Assembly (NCBI GenBank): GCA_026418715.1
Contig: JAOAAV010000045.1
Coordinates: 1-41,802 of the forward strand
Length of the DNA: 41,802 bases
Direction of reading: 5' to 3'
Origin: Clostridia bacterium
Lineage (GTDB): Bacteria; Bacillota; Clostridia; UBA1381
A program made the position numbers and the translations under genes. Each line of letters begins with the position of its first letter. Position 1 is the stretch's first letter. Positions 1 through 8,728 of the stretch are shown piece after piece. The notes below the pieces were generated by a model that had not been told where the DNA came from, did not search any database, and saw nothing but the letters and a program-made list of their open reading frames with translations.

Positions 1-28
1 ACTTTGCTATTGATGTTATACTGTTCAT
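1..28 (-). CDS. Start of a leftward gene cut by the window edge
   Basis: Only the first nine codons (MNSITSIAK) lie in the window; the rest is off the left end, so no function can be given. The call rests on start signals on the minus strand: an ATG at 28-26, an AAAGGAGC ribosome binding site at about 37-44 with spacing of about 8, and a TG-extended -10 box (TGATATAAT) at about 73-81. It is divergent from ppa. A chance ATG behind an RBS-like run cannot be excluded. Confidence 0.4.
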
Positions 29-72
29 AGAAAATAGCTCCTTTTGATACTTTGTTTTTTTTGTCACTTAAC

Positions 73-81
73 ATTATATCA
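73..81 (-). promoter_or_regulatory. Extended -10 promoter for the leftward edge gene
   Basis: On the minus strand the sequence reads TGATATAAT, a perfect extended -10. No good -35 box sits 17 bases upstream, which extended -10 promoters can tolerate. It precedes the start at 28 by about 45 bases. Confidence 0.4.
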
Positions 82-171
82 TATTGGAGTCTATTTTCTT
101 TTTTATTTGTCACCCATCAATTGTATCACAACATTTTTAAATATTTTTGGCGATTTTTTATAGGCTTGCAT

Positions 172-200
172 TTTACAAACAACATAATTTGTGGTATAAT
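172..200 (+). promoter_or_regulatory. Sigma-A promoter of ppa
   Basis: The -35 box is TTTACA at 172-177. A 17-base spacer is followed by a consensus TATAAT at 195-200, preceded by an extended TG (TGGTATAAT). The start codon of ppa is about 60 bases downstream. Confidence 0.75.
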
Positions 201-261
201 ATGCGTATGTATTTAGGATTGTAAAACACAGCTATATTTTCAGAAGGGGACGATAAAATTT

Positions 262-792
262 ATGTCTAATATTTGGCACGACATCAGCCCAAAACGTATT
301 TCTCCCGAAGATTTCATTGCGGTAATAGAAATTCCCAAAGGCGGCAAAAATAAATATGAAATGGATAAGGAAACGGGACTTTTGATTTTAGATCGGGTTT
401 TATACACATCCACTCACTATCCTGCAAACTACGGCTTTATCCCCCGCACGCTTGCGTCCGACAAAGACCCGCTTGACGTTTTGGTACTCTGTCAGGAATC
501 AATACTTCCGCTGACATTGGTCAGATGCTACCCCATTGGCGTTATAAAAATGATTGACGATGAAAAGGTAGATGAAAAAATCATAGCTATTCCTTTTGAG
601 GATCCTTCTCTTAAGCAATATACCGACATATCCCAGCTTCCTCTGCACACCTTTGACGAAATTTCACACTTTTTTACGGTATATAAGTCCTTGGAGGGCA
701 AAGAAACGGTGGTCAAAGAAACTCAAGGCAGGGAAGAAGCAATGCAGATTATAAGAAACTGCATGAACTCCTACAGAGATAATTATTGCTGA
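262..792 (+). CDS. ppa: Family I soluble inorganic pyrophosphatase
   Basis: Hydrolyses pyrophosphate to two phosphates in the cytoplasm, pulling biosynthetic reactions such as nucleotide-sugar and nucleic acid synthesis forward. The 176 residues match the usual length of about 175. The family signature D-x-D-P-x-D is at residues 67-72 (DKDPLD), and the second acidic cluster [10 protein letters not shown] supplies D99 and D104, matching the Mg2+/PPi-binding aspartates of the family I enzyme. The start at 262 has an AGAAGGGGA-type RBS about 11 bases upstream. It is monocistronic, between its own promoter and a hairpin shared with nth. Nothing is odd about it. Confidence 0.95.
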   Translation: MSNIWHDISPKRISPEDFIAVIEIPKGGKNKYEMDKETGLLILDRVLYTSTHYPANYGFIPRTLASDKDPLDVLVLCQESILPLTLVRCYPIGVIKMIDDEKVDEKIIAIPFEDPSLKQYTDISQLPLHTFDEISHFFTVYKSLEGKETVVKETQGREEAMQIIRNCMNSYRDNYC

Positions 793-849
793 GATAGACA
801 TATTATGCTGTTAATATGAGACTTTAGAAAAATTTCTCACATATGTCGA

Positions 850-893
850 AAAGACACCTGACGATATGTCCTGTTATATCGCTAGGTGTCTTT
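850..893. terminator. Bidirectional hairpin between convergent ppa and nth
   Basis: AAAGACACCT at 850-859 pairs with AGGTGTCTTT at 884-893. An inner stem CGATAT (862-867) pairs with ATATCG (876-881), making one long hairpin. Short T runs follow on either strand, and the right arm abuts the nth stop codon, so it probably ends both convergent transcripts. Confidence 0.6.
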
Positions 894-1552
894 CAATCTA
901 TGACCATACTTGCTTTAGAGTCATTTTTACTATTTAATTTACAATATGAGGCAATCGGGCATACGCCGCATTTAGGATTTCTTGCGGTGCATATTGCCCT
1001 GCCGTGCGCCACCATTTGATGGCACATACGAAGCTGATCCTTCTCGGGAATAATTTTTCTCAAAGCAAACTCTATTTTTACAGGATCTGTTTGGGTTGTA
1101 AAACCAATACGCCGAGATAGCCTAGCAACATGCGTATCCACAACAACCGCACTTTTGCCGAAAACATCTCCAAGTACTAAGTTTGCCGTTTTTCTTCCCG
1201 TTCCGGCAAGCGTGAGCAAATCATCCATGTTGTCTGGAATTTCTCCGTTGTACGCTTCAATAAGACGCCTACAGCAGGATATAATGTTTTTCGCTTTATT
1301 CCTATAAAAACCTGTAGAGCGGATGATATCCTGAAGCTCCGAGATATCAGCATCGGCAAAATCATGCACTGTTTTGTACTTTTTGAACAATTCTTTGGTA
1401 ACAATATTTACACGTGCATCGGTGCATTGCGCCGAAAGCTGTGTGGCAATCAAAAGTTCAAGCGGCGTTGTATAGTTAAGGGAGCAGGCGGCATCTGGAT
1501 AAGTTTGATCAAAAATATCCAATACTGCGGCAACACGTTCTTTTTTTGTCAT
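893..1552 (-). CDS. nth: Endonuclease III (DNA glycosylase/AP lyase)
   Basis: Base-excision repair enzyme that removes oxidised pyrimidines and nicks the abasic site by beta-elimination. The 219 residues carry the helix-hairpin-helix [13 protein letters not shown], with the Schiff-base lysine at K121, and the GPD-loop aspartate D139 in [12 protein letters not shown]. The C-terminal [4Fe-4S] loop is intact with Cys188, 195, 198 and 204 in the C-x6-C-x2-C-x5-C pattern. The ATG at 1552 has a GGGGATG-type RBS just upstream. It is transcribed divergently from glyA and convergently with ppa. All diagnostic residues are present. Confidence 0.95.
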   Translation of the reverse strand: MTKKERVAAVLDIFDQTYPDAACSLNYTTPLELLIATQLSAQCTDARVNIVTKELFKKYKTVHDFADADISELQDIIRSTGFYRNKAKNIISCCRRLIEAYNGEIPDNMDDLLTLAGTGRKTANLVLGDVFGKSAVVVDTHVARLSRRIGFTTQTDPVKIEFALRKIIPEKDQLRMCHQMVAHGRAICTARNPKCGVCPIASYCKLNSKNDSKASMVID

Positions 1553-1585
1553 ATAAACATCCCCAATATTTTCGTATTCTCGGAT

Positions 1586-1614
1586 ATTATATTATATATC
1601 CGCTTTTTTTACAA
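1586..1614 (-). promoter_or_regulatory. nth promoter inside a palindrome
   Basis: On the minus strand a TTGTAA -35 box (1609-1614) is followed after 17 bases by TATAAT (1586-1591). The -10 lies inside a 22-base palindrome at 1581-1602 whose arms are CGGATAT and ATATCCG. Confidence 0.55.
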
Positions 1615-1631
1615 TAAATCCGTTAAAACTC

Positions 1632-1660
1632 TTGCGGTTTTTTTTTTCAATGGGTATAAT
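1632..1660 (+). promoter_or_regulatory. Sigma-A promoter of glyA
   Basis: TTGCGG at 1632-1637, a 17-base spacer, then TATAAT at 1655-1660. The glyA start is 37 bases beyond the -10 box. No purine-type riboswitch or other leader fits in this short 5' UTR. Confidence 0.7.
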
Positions 1661-1696
1661 GGTAGAATAGGAATAATTGTTACGCAGGAGGACAGT

Positions 1697-2935
1697 ATGT
1701 TTGAATTAAATGAAATTAAAAGCTTTGACATTGAAGTGTATGACGCAATACAAAATGAAATTTTGCGGCAGCAAAATAAAATCGAATTGATTGCATCCGA
1801 GAATTTTGTGTCGAAAAGAGTTATGGAAGCAATGGGTACGCCGCTTACAAACAAGTATGCCGAAGGTTATCCGGGAAAGCGTTATTACGGCGGATGCGAG
1901 TGTGTGGATGTTGTGGAAAATCTGGCGATTGAGCGTGCAAAGGAAATTTTTGGTGCGGAACATGCCAACGTTCAGGCACATTCGGGCGCTCAGGCAAATT
2001 TGGCTGTATTTTTTGCACTGCTTGAAACAGGCGATACGGTCTTGAGCATGAATTTGGCTCACGGCGGACATTTGAGTCATGGCAGTCCGGTAAACATTTC
2101 GGGCAAATACTTTAATATTGTGCCTTACGGAGTATCCGAGGGAACCAATACCATTGACTATGATGAGATTCGCCGCCTTGCGCTTGAACATAAGCCAAAG
2201 CTTATTTTGGCGGGTGCGAGTGCATATCCGAGGATAATCGATTTTGAGAGGTTTTCAGGAATAGCAAAGGAAACAGGTGCGTATTTAATGGTGGATATGG
2301 CGCATATTGCGGGACTTGTTGCGGCGGGCCTTCATCCTAATCCTGTTCCATATGCAGATGTTGTAACCACAACCACGCATAAAACGCTTCGCGGTCCGAG
2401 AGGCGGCTTGATTCTTTGCAGAGAAGAATATGCAAAAGCAATCGATAAGGCAGTGTTTCCGGGAATTCAAGGCGGACCGCTTATGCACGTAATCGCATCG
2501 AAAGCAGTATGTTTTAAAGAGGCTCTGTCACCTGAATTTAAGGAGTATCAGAAGCAAATCATAAAAAATGCAAAGGTACTTTCGGAATCCCTTTTAAAGG
2601 AGGGCTTTAAGCTTGTTTCCGGTGGAACGGACAATCACCTTATGCTCCTTGATCTTACAGATATGAACGTAACGGGAAAAGATGCGGAAAAAATGCTTGA
2701 CGAAGTGGGAATAACCGTAAATAAAAACGCTATTCCATTTGATACCAAAAGCCCGTTTATCACAAGCGGACTACGAATAGGAACACCTGCGGCAACTTCA
2801 AGAGGCTTTAAAGAAGACGATATGAAGGAAGTTGCATCTCTTATCAAGCTTGCAATAGTTGACTTTGAAAACAGCGCTGATAATGTAAGGAAAAGAGTAA
2901 AAGCGCTTTGCGACAAATATCCTCTGTATAATTAA
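1697..2935 (+). CDS. glyA: Serine hydroxymethyltransferase
   Basis: PLP enzyme that interconverts serine and glycine while charging tetrahydrofolate with a one-carbon unit; cytoplasmic. The 412 residues match the family length. The PLP lysine is K229 in [15 protein letters not shown]. Other conserved blocks include the N-terminal [27 protein letters not shown] and [13 protein letters not shown]. The reading frame is open far upstream (to 1364), but the true start is the ATG at 1697, which has GGAGGA at about 1687-1692 and a promoter at 1632-1660; the upstream extension would overlap nth and has no family similarity. A strong terminator follows. Confidence 0.97.
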   Translation: MFELNEIKSFDIEVYDAIQNEILRQQNKIELIASENFVSKRVMEAMGTPLTNKYAEGYPGKRYYGGCECVDVVENLAIERAKEIFGAEHANVQAHSGAQANLAVFFALLETGDTVLSMNLAHGGHLSHGSPVNISGKYFNIVPYGVSEGTNTIDYDEIRRLALEHKPKLILAGASAYPRIIDFERFSGIAKETGAYLMVDMAHIAGLVAAGLHPNPVPYADVVTTTTHKTLRGPRGGLILCREEYAKAIDKAVFPGIQGGPLMHVIASKAVCFKEALSPEFKEYQKQIIKNAKVLSESLLKEGFKLVSGGTDNHLMLLDLTDMNVTGKDAEKMLDEVGITVNKNAIPFDTKSPFITSGLRIGTPAATSRGFKEDDMKEVASLIKLAIVDFENSADNVRKRVKALCDKYPLYN

Positions 2936-2964
2936 AGGCTGACGGCTTTTGCCGTCAGCCTTTT
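2934..2964. terminator. Intrinsic terminator after glyA
   Basis: AAAGGCTGACGGC (2934-2946) pairs with GCCGTCAGCC (2951-2960) across a TTTT loop and is followed by TTTT. The near-perfect GC-rich stem probably also serves the leftward FlxA-like transcript coming from the other side. Confidence 0.9.
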
Positions 2965-3010
2965 GGCTGTTTTTGCAGAAAATATTCCGTACAACATTTT
3001 CTGCGCCAGA

Positions 3011-3379
3011 TTATACTTTTACGTTAAGTGTACCATAGCTACCATACAGATCTGAAGTATCCTCATCGTCTTCCGAATCTTTCTCTTCAGACGACGTGAC
3101 GGCTTTCTGAGCTTCGGTAGTTGTCTGGCTGCTTTGGGTCTGCTCTCTTCTAAGCTTTTGAATTTCACTTGAGATAGATTCTATCTGCGACTCAATCGCC
3201 GCTACCTTTGTCTGTTTCAAAGACTCGTCGAGCGATGTATCGCTTTGAACCTCCTTAAGCTGCGACTCAAGCTCTGTCCGCTGCTTTGTAAGTTTTTTAA
3301 TTTCTGCGCTGTTGTCAACCCCCGCCGCAGCATAAGACGAAGACGATGAGCTTACCCCCGATATTCCTCTGATACTCAT
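3011..3379 (-). CDS. FlxA-like coiled-coil protein
   Basis: A 122-residue protein beginning MSIRGISGVSSSSSSY, followed by a heptad-rich segment (about residues 28-85: EIKKLTKQRTELESQL, then ESQIESISSEIQKL) and a Ser/Thr/acidic tail. This layout resembles the FlxA-like family, whose biochemical role is poorly known; some members are linked to flagellar regulons. The ATG at 3379 was chosen because GGAAGGAGG lies 8 bases upstream; a longer frame to 3433 has no RBS and would add 18 residues. No flagellar gene lies in this window. It is probably co-transcribed with the Ca2+/H+ antiporter, which ends 80 bases upstream. The family call is moderate because the sequence is low-complexity. Confidence 0.6.
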   Translation of the reverse strand: MSIRGISGVSSSSSSYAAAGVDNSAEIKKLTKQRTELESQLKEVQSDTSLDESLKQTKVAAIESQIESISSEIQKLRREQTQSSQTTTEAQKAVTSSEEKDSEDDEDTSDLYGSYGTLNVKV

Positions 3380-3459
3380 AAAAAGCCTCCTTCCTACCCT
3401 TTCCCTGTTACTCTTTATCGTTATATTTTCCATTATCTTTAGAAAAATTTAGAAATTTT

Positions 3460-4506
3460 TTATTTTACAATAAAAAATCCTGCCGCAATAATGACATAAA
3501 CCGCCAAAAGCTTGATTCCTTCAACCCAGTTCGCTTTCCCTGACGAAACAATCTGGTTTGCAATGAGCACGCTTGCACCGAAAACAAACAGCTCAATAGG
3601 CTTGAATATAATGCTCATTGGCGTGAAGAACATACTGGAGAGCACTAAAAACGGCAAAACGAACATTGCTATCTGAAGACTTGAGCCCACGGAAATTTCA
3701 ATAGCGATGTCCATTTTATTTTTCAGCGCCATTAAAACCGCAGTTGAATTTTCAGCAGCATTGCCCACTATCGGAATCAAAATCAGTCCAACAAACAGTT
3801 CGGGAATTTTAAGCTCCTGTGTCATCGGCTTGATGTTATCGACAAGAAGTTCGGACTCTATCGCAATCAAAATGGTGCAAGCCGACAGAATCAAAATATT
3901 CGTCAGTAATCCATACCTGCACTCAAAATCTTCCGCATGCTCAACTCCATATAAATCCGCCTGTGTTTTGAAGGAATAAATCATGCCTATTATGTACATC
4001 ACGAGCAAAATGATGCTTACAGTAATACTAAAGCTTTTGTAGTTTTTCGATATCTCCGATGCGGGAATAGCATTTGACATGAAAAACACTGCAGGTATTG
4101 CAAGAGCTATAATCGCAAACATCAGCATGGTTGTTGTAAAACTGCCCTGTCTGGCGTCAAATTCTAAATTTTTGTGTTTTAGACCTCCTAAAAAAATGCT
4201 TCCGCCAAGAACCAAAAGGATGTTTCCCAAAACTGCACCCGCCAGCGACGATTCTACTACTTCAAGCATGCCTTTTTTCAGAGCGAAAAAGCTTATAATC
4301 ATCTCCGTGGAGTTGCCGAATGTTGCATTTAAGAAGCCGCCGAGTTTCGGACCCGTATATACCGCTATTTCTTCGTTCGCCTCGCCCAAATACCCTGCAA
4401 GCGGAATTATTGACAAGCAGGTCATAAAAAACATTAAAACCTCGCTCATGCGTATAAAATAACCGATAAATGTCAGCGGAATAAAAATCAACAAATATTT
4501 CTTCAT
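3460..4506 (-). CDS. cax: Calcium/proton (cation) exchanger, CaCA superfamily
   Basis: Inner membrane antiporter predicted to expel Ca2+ (or another cation) in exchange for H+. The 348 residues are almost wholly hydrophobic, with about 10-11 membrane segments and an acidic loop in the middle (GVEHAEDFECRYG). The two alpha-repeat signatures of the superfamily are visible: GGFLNATFGNSTEMIISFFAL in the first half and PIVGNAAENSTAVLMALK with EISVGSSLQIAMFVLP in the second, each with the conserved GN-x-x-E. Length agrees with bacterial and fungal CAX proteins. The RBS is AAGGAG, about 10 bases before the ATG at 4506. A terminator at 4564-4594 separates it from adhE upstream. Confidence 0.9.
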   Translation of the reverse strand: MKKYLLIFIPLTFIGYFIRMSEVLMFFMTCLSIIPLAGYLGEANEEIAVYTGPKLGGFLNATFGNSTEMIISFFALKKGMLEVVESSLAGAVLGNILLVLGGSIFLGGLKHKNLEFDARQGSFTTTMLMFAIIALAIPAVFFMSNAIPASEISKNYKSFSITVSIILLVMYIIGMIYSFKTQADLYGVEHAEDFECRYGLLTNILILSACTILIAIESELLVDNIKPMTQELKIPELFVGLILIPIVGNAAENSTAVLMALKNKMDIAIEISVGSSLQIAMFVLPFLVLSSMFFTPMSIIFKPIELFVFGASVLIANQIVSSGKANWVEGIKLLAVYVIIAAGFFIVK

Positions 4507-4563
4507 GATAAAACTGCTCCTTGGATACTTAAAATCATCCTTACATAATATGAATGATAAAAA

Positions 4564-4594
4564 AAAGCTGCTCCCTATAAAAAGGGGCAGCTTT
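4564..4594 (-). terminator. Intrinsic terminator after adhE
   Basis: AAAGCTGCTCC (4564-4574) pairs with GGGGCAGCTTT (4584-4594) over 11 bp. On the minus strand the stem is followed by a run of eight T, as expected for ending the leftward adhE transcript. Confidence 0.9.
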
Positions 4595-4629
4595 AAAAAT
4601 ATATATTATAAAATCATTAAAGGAGGAAT

Positions 4630-7203
4630 CTATTCTCCATATGCCGCAATCATGATTTCTTCAATTTCCTTGACGAGCGGAAGTCTTGGATTTGCGGTCG
4701 TACATTGGTCTTCAAACGCTTTATCCGCAATATCCGAAAGCTTTGACATATACTCATCCTTGTTTATCCCGCAGGCGGCAAATGTTTCAGGCATATTGAG
4801 GTCTTTCATCAAATCACGAACCGCCTTTATCAAGCTTTTTACACCTTCTTCGGTTGTTTTTGCAGGCAGGCCCAAAAATCTTGCAATTTCGGCATATTTC
4901 TCATCCGCCGCAAATTTATCATACTTGGGGAAAGATACGAGTTTGGTGGGGGTTTTTGAGTTATACTCGATTATATGCGGCAGAAGCACCGCATTTGCAC
5001 GTCCGTGGGGGATATGATATTCTCCGCCTATTTTGTGTGCGATGGAATGATTTAAACCCAAAAATGCATTTGTAAATGCCATGCCCGCTATACAGCTTGC
5101 ATTGTGCATTTTTTCCCTTGCGATTTTGTCACCGTCTTTATAGGAGCGCGGGAGGTATTCAAATACCAGCTGAATTGCTTTCATGGCAAGACCGTCTGTG
5201 TAATCGGATGCCATAACCGACACATAAGCCTCAATCGCATGCGTCAGCACGTCAAGTCCTGTATCGGCGGTCACGCTCGGCGGCACAGTCATCACAAACT
5301 GCGGGTCAATAATTGCAATATCCGGAGTCAATTCGTAATCTGCCAAAGGATATTTCATATTGTTTTTCTTGTCTGAAATTACGGCGAAACTGGTAACTTC
5401 AGAGCCTGTTCCGCTGGTTGTGGGAATTGCGACAAGTTTCGCTTTATGACCCATTTTAGGGAATTTGTATACTCTCTTTCTGATATCCAAAAATCTAAGT
5501 CTAAGCGCTGAAAAATCCTCATCCGGATGCTCATAGTAAAGCCACATACCCTTAGCCGCATCCATGGCACTTCCTCCGCCGAGTGCAATAATCACATCAG
5601 GTTCGAATTTTTTCATCATATCCGCACCCTTCATAACTGTTTCCACAGACGGATCAGGCTCAACCTCGGAAAAAATTTCACAGTGCACATAATCTTGACG
5701 CTTTCTCAAATAGTATAAAACCTTATCCACATATCCAAGTTTCACCATGCCGGGATCTGTAACGATGAACGCCTTAGAAATATTGGGCATCTTTTCAAGG
5801 TACTGAATCGAGTTATATTCAAAGTAAATTCTTTCTGGAATTTTAAACCATTGCATATTAACTCTCCTCTTTGCTACTCTTTTTTTGTTGATCAGATTTG
5901 CGGTTGTAACATTTCCGCTAACTGAATTTCCGCCGTATGTTCCGCAGCCAAGTGTAAGCGACGGCATATTTGTATTGTATATATCACCTATTGCTCCATG
6001 CGAAGACGGTGAGTTTATAATCAGTCGGCTTGCTTTCATGGTATTGGCGAACTTTTCGATAATTTCTTTGTCTGTAGCATGAATTACGGCAGAATGTCCC
6101 ATTCCATAAAATTCAAGCATTTGCTCTGAAAGCCTAAGTCCCATTTCCTCCGTATCCGCAACAAAATATGCCAAAACCGGACTAAGCTTTTCTCTCGACA
6201 AAGGATATTCGGGGCCAACACCGCTTAATTTGGCAAGAAGAATTTTTGTGTTTTCAGGAACTGTAATCCCTGCCTGCTGTGCAATCCAAGATGCCGGTTT
6301 GCCTACAATATCAGGATTAATTGCACCCTTTTCACTATTTACACAAAAATCGGAAAGCGCCTTAATCTCTTTTTGCTTTACAAAATAGCAGCCCATCTTT
6401 GTCATAAGTTTTTCAAATTCATCGGCAATCTCTTTATCTACAATTGCCGCCTGCTCAGAGGCGCAAATCATGCCGTTGTCAAAGGTTTTTGATAGAATAA
6501 GGTCGTTTACGGCAGACTTTATGTTTGCACTTTTGTGAATATAGCAGGGAACATTTCCAGGTCCCACGCCAAGCGCTGGTTTTCCGGTAGAATATGCCGC
6601 TTTTACCATGGCGCTTCCTCCTGTCGCAAGTACAATCGCCACGCCTGGATGATTCATAAGTGCATTTGTTGCTTCAAGTGATGGCACCTCAATCCACTGA
6701 ATGCAGTTTTCGGGAGCGCCTGCCTTAATTGCCGCATCACGCACTATTCTTGCCGCCTCAGCACTACACTTTTGTGCTGCGGGATGAAATCCGAAAATAA
6801 CTGGATTTCGTGCCTTTATGCAAATAAGAGATTTAAACAACGTTGTGGATGTGGGGTTGGTAACAGGTGTAACACCGCATACAACACCGACAGGTTCTGC
6901 AATTTCCTCGTAATCCTCCAAGTCATTTTCGTCAATTACTCCCACAGTCTTTTCATTTTTGATGGAATGATAAACATACTCGGTGGCAAACATATTCTTT
7001 GTGATTTTGTCCTCGTAAATTCCTCTTCCTGTTTCCTCGACAGCCATTTTTGCAAGACGCATATGATTGTCAAGCCCCGCAATGGTCATTGCTTTTACAA
7101 TTTCGTCCACTTGCTCTTGATTTAGCGACATAAATTCCTTTAACGCAGTCTGTGCCTTCTCAACAAGGCCGTTAATCATTTCTTGTACATTAATTTCAGC
7201 CAT
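4630..7203 (-). CDS. adhE: Bifunctional acetaldehyde-CoA/alcohol dehydrogenase
   Basis: Fermentative enzyme reducing acetyl-CoA to acetaldehyde and on to ethanol with two NADH; AdhE proteins assemble into cytoplasmic spirosomes. The 857 residues contain an N-terminal CoA-acylating aldehyde dehydrogenase domain (about 1-440, catalytic Cys247 in DNGMICASEQ) and a C-terminal iron-dependent alcohol dehydrogenase (about 450-857). The latter has the nucleotide-binding GGGSAMDAAKGMW block and the iron-ligand blocks DVLTHAIEAYVS, GLNHSIAHKIGGEYHIPHG and LLPHIIEYNS. Length is close to the usual 860-890. The ATG has GGAAGGGA upstream. It is monocistronic, with a consensus promoter overlapped by a Rex-like operator, implying NADH/NAD+ control. 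Confidence 0.97.
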   Translation of the reverse strand: MAEINVQEMINGLVEKAQTALKEFMSLNQEQVDEIVKAMTIAGLDNHMRLAKMAVEETGRGIYEDKITKNMFATEYVYHSIKNEKTVGVIDENDLEDYEEIAEPVGVVCGVTPVTNPTSTTLFKSLICIKARNPVIFGFHPAAQKCSAEAARIVRDAAIKAGAPENCIQWIEVPSLEATNALMNHPGVAIVLATGGSAMVKAAYSTGKPALGVGPGNVPCYIHKSANIKSAVNDLILSKTFDNGMICASEQAAIVDKEIADEFEKLMTKMGCYFVKQKEIKALSDFCVNSEKGAINPDIVGKPASWIAQQAGITVPENTKILLAKLSGVGPEYPLSREKLSPVLAYFVADTEEMGLRLSEQMLEFYGMGHSAVIHATDKEIIEKFANTMKASRLIINSPSSHGAIGDIYNTNMPSLTLGCGTYGGNSVSGNVTTANLINKKRVAKRRVNMQWFKIPERIYFEYNSIQYLEKMPNISKAFIVTDPGMVKLGYVDKVLYYLRKRQDYVHCEIFSEVEPDPSVETVMKGADMMKKFEPDVIIALGGGSAMDAAKGMWLYYEHPDEDFSALRLRFLDIRKRVYKFPKMGHKAKLVAIPTTSGTGSEVTSFAVISDKKNNMKYPLADYELTPDIAIIDPQFVMTVPPSVTADTGLDVLTHAIEAYVSVMASDYTDGLAMKAIQLVFEYLPRSYKDGDKIAREKMHNASCIAGMAFTNAFLGLNHSIAHKIGGEYHIPHGRANAVLLPHIIEYNSKTPTKLVSFPKYDKFAADEKYAEIARFLGLPAKTTEEGVKSLIKAVRDLMKDLNMPETFAACGINKDEYMSKLSDIADKAFEDQCTTANPRLPLVKEIEEIMIAAYGE

Positions 7204-7270
7204 AATAATCCCTTCCTTTCAGAGTATCGTTAAAAAAATATCGTTAATTATTTATCAATATTGCAATGTT

Positions 7271-7299
7271 ATTATATGCCATTGTTAAACTTTTGTCAA
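7271..7299 (-). promoter_or_regulatory. Consensus sigma-A promoter of adhE
   Basis: Read on the minus strand: TTGACA (7294-7299), a 17-base spacer, then TATAAT (7271-7276). This is a perfect consensus match, so a repressor is probably needed to hold it down. The untranslated leader is about 60 bases. Confidence 0.85.
7282..7299 (-). promoter_or_regulatory. Rex-type redox operator in the adhE promoter
   Basis: The 18-mer TTGACAAAAGTTTAACAA on the minus strand matches the clostridial Rex pattern TTGTTAAN4TTAACAA at 12 of 14 fixed positions; the right half is exact. It begins at the -35 box and covers most of the spacer, so binding would block RNA polymerase. The rex gene is not in the window. 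Confidence 0.6.
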
Positions 7300-7415
7300 T
7301 ACATTCTCCACAAATAAATATATATAAAAATACCTCAAAAAACATACTGTTTTTATAATGTTTTATCTAAACGGCACCATCATTAGTATGTGCTTTTTTT
7401 ATGTTGTAATTCAAT

Positions 7416-7478
7416 AAAAAATAACCCCCAATATTGATATAACGCTCAAAGCAAAACACCATAAGGAAGTTATTTTTT
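7416..7478 (-). terminator. Long-loop hairpin after the beta-helix gene
   Basis: AAAAAATAACCCCC (7416-7429) pairs with GGAAGTTATTTTTT (7465-7478), giving 14 pairs on the minus strand including two G-U. The loop is about 35 bases. It sits immediately after the stop codon of the leftward gene ending at 7483. Confidence 0.5.
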
Positions 7479-7482
7479 AATT

Positions 7483-8529
7483 TTATAGCTTTATTGTAGT
7501 TTCTATGAAGTCAATTACAGAATTTGTACTATCGGTTTCAAACTTGGCATTCAATTTGTTTTTTTCAAATATTGATTTTTCAAAGCTGATCTTGCTTGTA
7601 TTGACAATATCAAGCATACTGTCTGCATTATTATCATGTATGTTGCAGCTTACATATTTTATATTGTGTGAATTGCTTACAGAAATTCCTCCATTACAGC
7701 TTCTGAATTCGCTGTTTTTAAATAAACAATCTTCACATCTATTTAAAGACATAATCCCATATGAGCAATCTTCAATAACAGTACTATTGAAAACTAGATT
7801 TTCCACATCATACGCTTCTATTCCCAAAATACCGCAGCCATAAAGCAGGCAGTCGTCTATTTGTATATTTTTCGAACTGTCTGCTTTTAAAACTCCGCCC
7901 ACGCATTCTCCCTGTTCTGATGTATGCCCCATTTTGATGCCCTTTATAACAATATTGTCGCTGTCCATAATAGAAATCACGTTTGCATATCTAGGGTCCG
8001 TGGAAATCAAAACATTTTCATATCCCGAGCCTTCTATGACCAGATTTTCAATATTGCGCAATACAAGTTGTTTGCCATCATAAACATCTTCGAAAAAAGC
8101 ATGGCTGCTCGATAATTTATCAATGTTTAGTGACGATAAATTGTATACGCCATCTTTCAGCTTGATATGCGTGTTTGATGCCATTGCATTTACCAGCTGC
8201 TCAACAGTGGAAACTTCAACTGTCGTCACTTCTTTCGGCAAATCTCCGATATAAATTTCTTTGCTTTCTTCATTCCATGCAACTTCTTTTCCAAACGCCT
8301 CTCCAACAGCCCTTGCCGGAAGATATGTTGTGCCGTCATAAATAAAAGGCTCGACACTGTTTCCGTTTTCATCCTTAGGGTCTATTTGTTTTCCGTCAAC
8401 AAATATTTTTATGCCGTTGTAAAATGCAGTTATATTCTTTTCAAGCGGTTGTGCAAAAACAAGGCCTCCCATAATTCCCGCCGCCAAAAATCCACAGATG
8501 AACCACTTTGCTTTGTCCAATTTTCTCAC
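7483..8529 (-). CDS. Secreted copper-amine-oxidase-N plus beta-helix protein
   Basis: Predicted exported protein of 348 residues. A signal peptide or N-terminal anchor spans about residues 9-27 (FICGFLAAGIMGGLVFA). Residues 36-95 form a copper amine oxidase N-terminal-like domain (ending LPARAVGEAFGKEVAWNEESKEIYIG), a stalk-like domain common on clostridial surface proteins and not itself an enzyme. Residues 105-348 show rungs of a right-handed parallel beta-helix (repeated pattern such as NIENLVIEGSG, NIVIKGIKMG, NIQIDDCLLYGCG, NLVFNSTVIEDC). Such helices often bind or cleave polysaccharide, but no catalytic residues can be assigned. The start is GTG at 8529 with AGGAGGA 7-8 bases upstream. 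Confidence 0.75.
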   Translation of the reverse strand: MRKLDKAKWFICGFLAAGIMGGLVFAQPLEKNITAFYNGIKIFVDGKQIDPKDENGNSVEPFIYDGTTYLPARAVGEAFGKEVAWNEESKEIYIGDLPKEVTTVEVSTVEQLVNAMASNTHIKLKDGVYNLSSLNIDKLSSSHAFFEDVYDGKQLVLRNIENLVIEGSGYENVLISTDPRYANVISIMDSDNIVIKGIKMGHTSEQGECVGGVLKADSSKNIQIDDCLLYGCGILGIEAYDVENLVFNSTVIEDCSYGIMSLNRCEDCLFKNSEFRSCNGGISVSNSHNIKYVSCNIHDNNADSMLDIVNTSKISFEKSIFEKNKLNAKFETDSTNSVIDFIETTIKL

Positions 8530-8630
8530 TGCAAATTCCTCCTGCCTTTACAATATAAATTTTTTATTACATACTTTATTTTTACATATGTTAACAATTT
8601 ATTTGCATGCTTCAAATTAAGTATATTGTT

Positions 8631-8659
8631 GTTATATCATATTTTTTATACGGAATCAA
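8631..8659 (-). promoter_or_regulatory. Promoter of the beta-helix gene
   Basis: On the minus strand TTGATT (8654-8659) is followed after 17 bases by TATAAC (8631-8636) with an extended TG (TGATATAAC). The GTG start lies about 100 bases downstream. Confidence 0.55.
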
Positions 8660-8728
8660 GGTTATTTTCCAATTTCATAATAATTTAAAAATCAAAAAAT
8701 GAGTTTAGGTTTTGAAAAATTAACTTTA

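Noticed and set aside
1364-1696. Upstream extension of the glyA frame
   Set aside because: It crosses nth on the other strand, includes the glyA promoter and has no SHMT similarity; the RBS supports the start at 1697.
1706-2191. Leftward 161-codon frame inside glyA
   Set aside because: Fully antisense to a confident SHMT gene, has no RBS and an implausible composition rich in Cys, Ile and Asn; a shadow frame.
7374-7401. Hairpin GCAC...GTGC followed by T7 on the plus strand
   Set aside because: Looks like a rightward terminator, but no rightward gene lies upstream for over 4 kb and the stem is short with a bulge; probably chance in AT-rich DNA.
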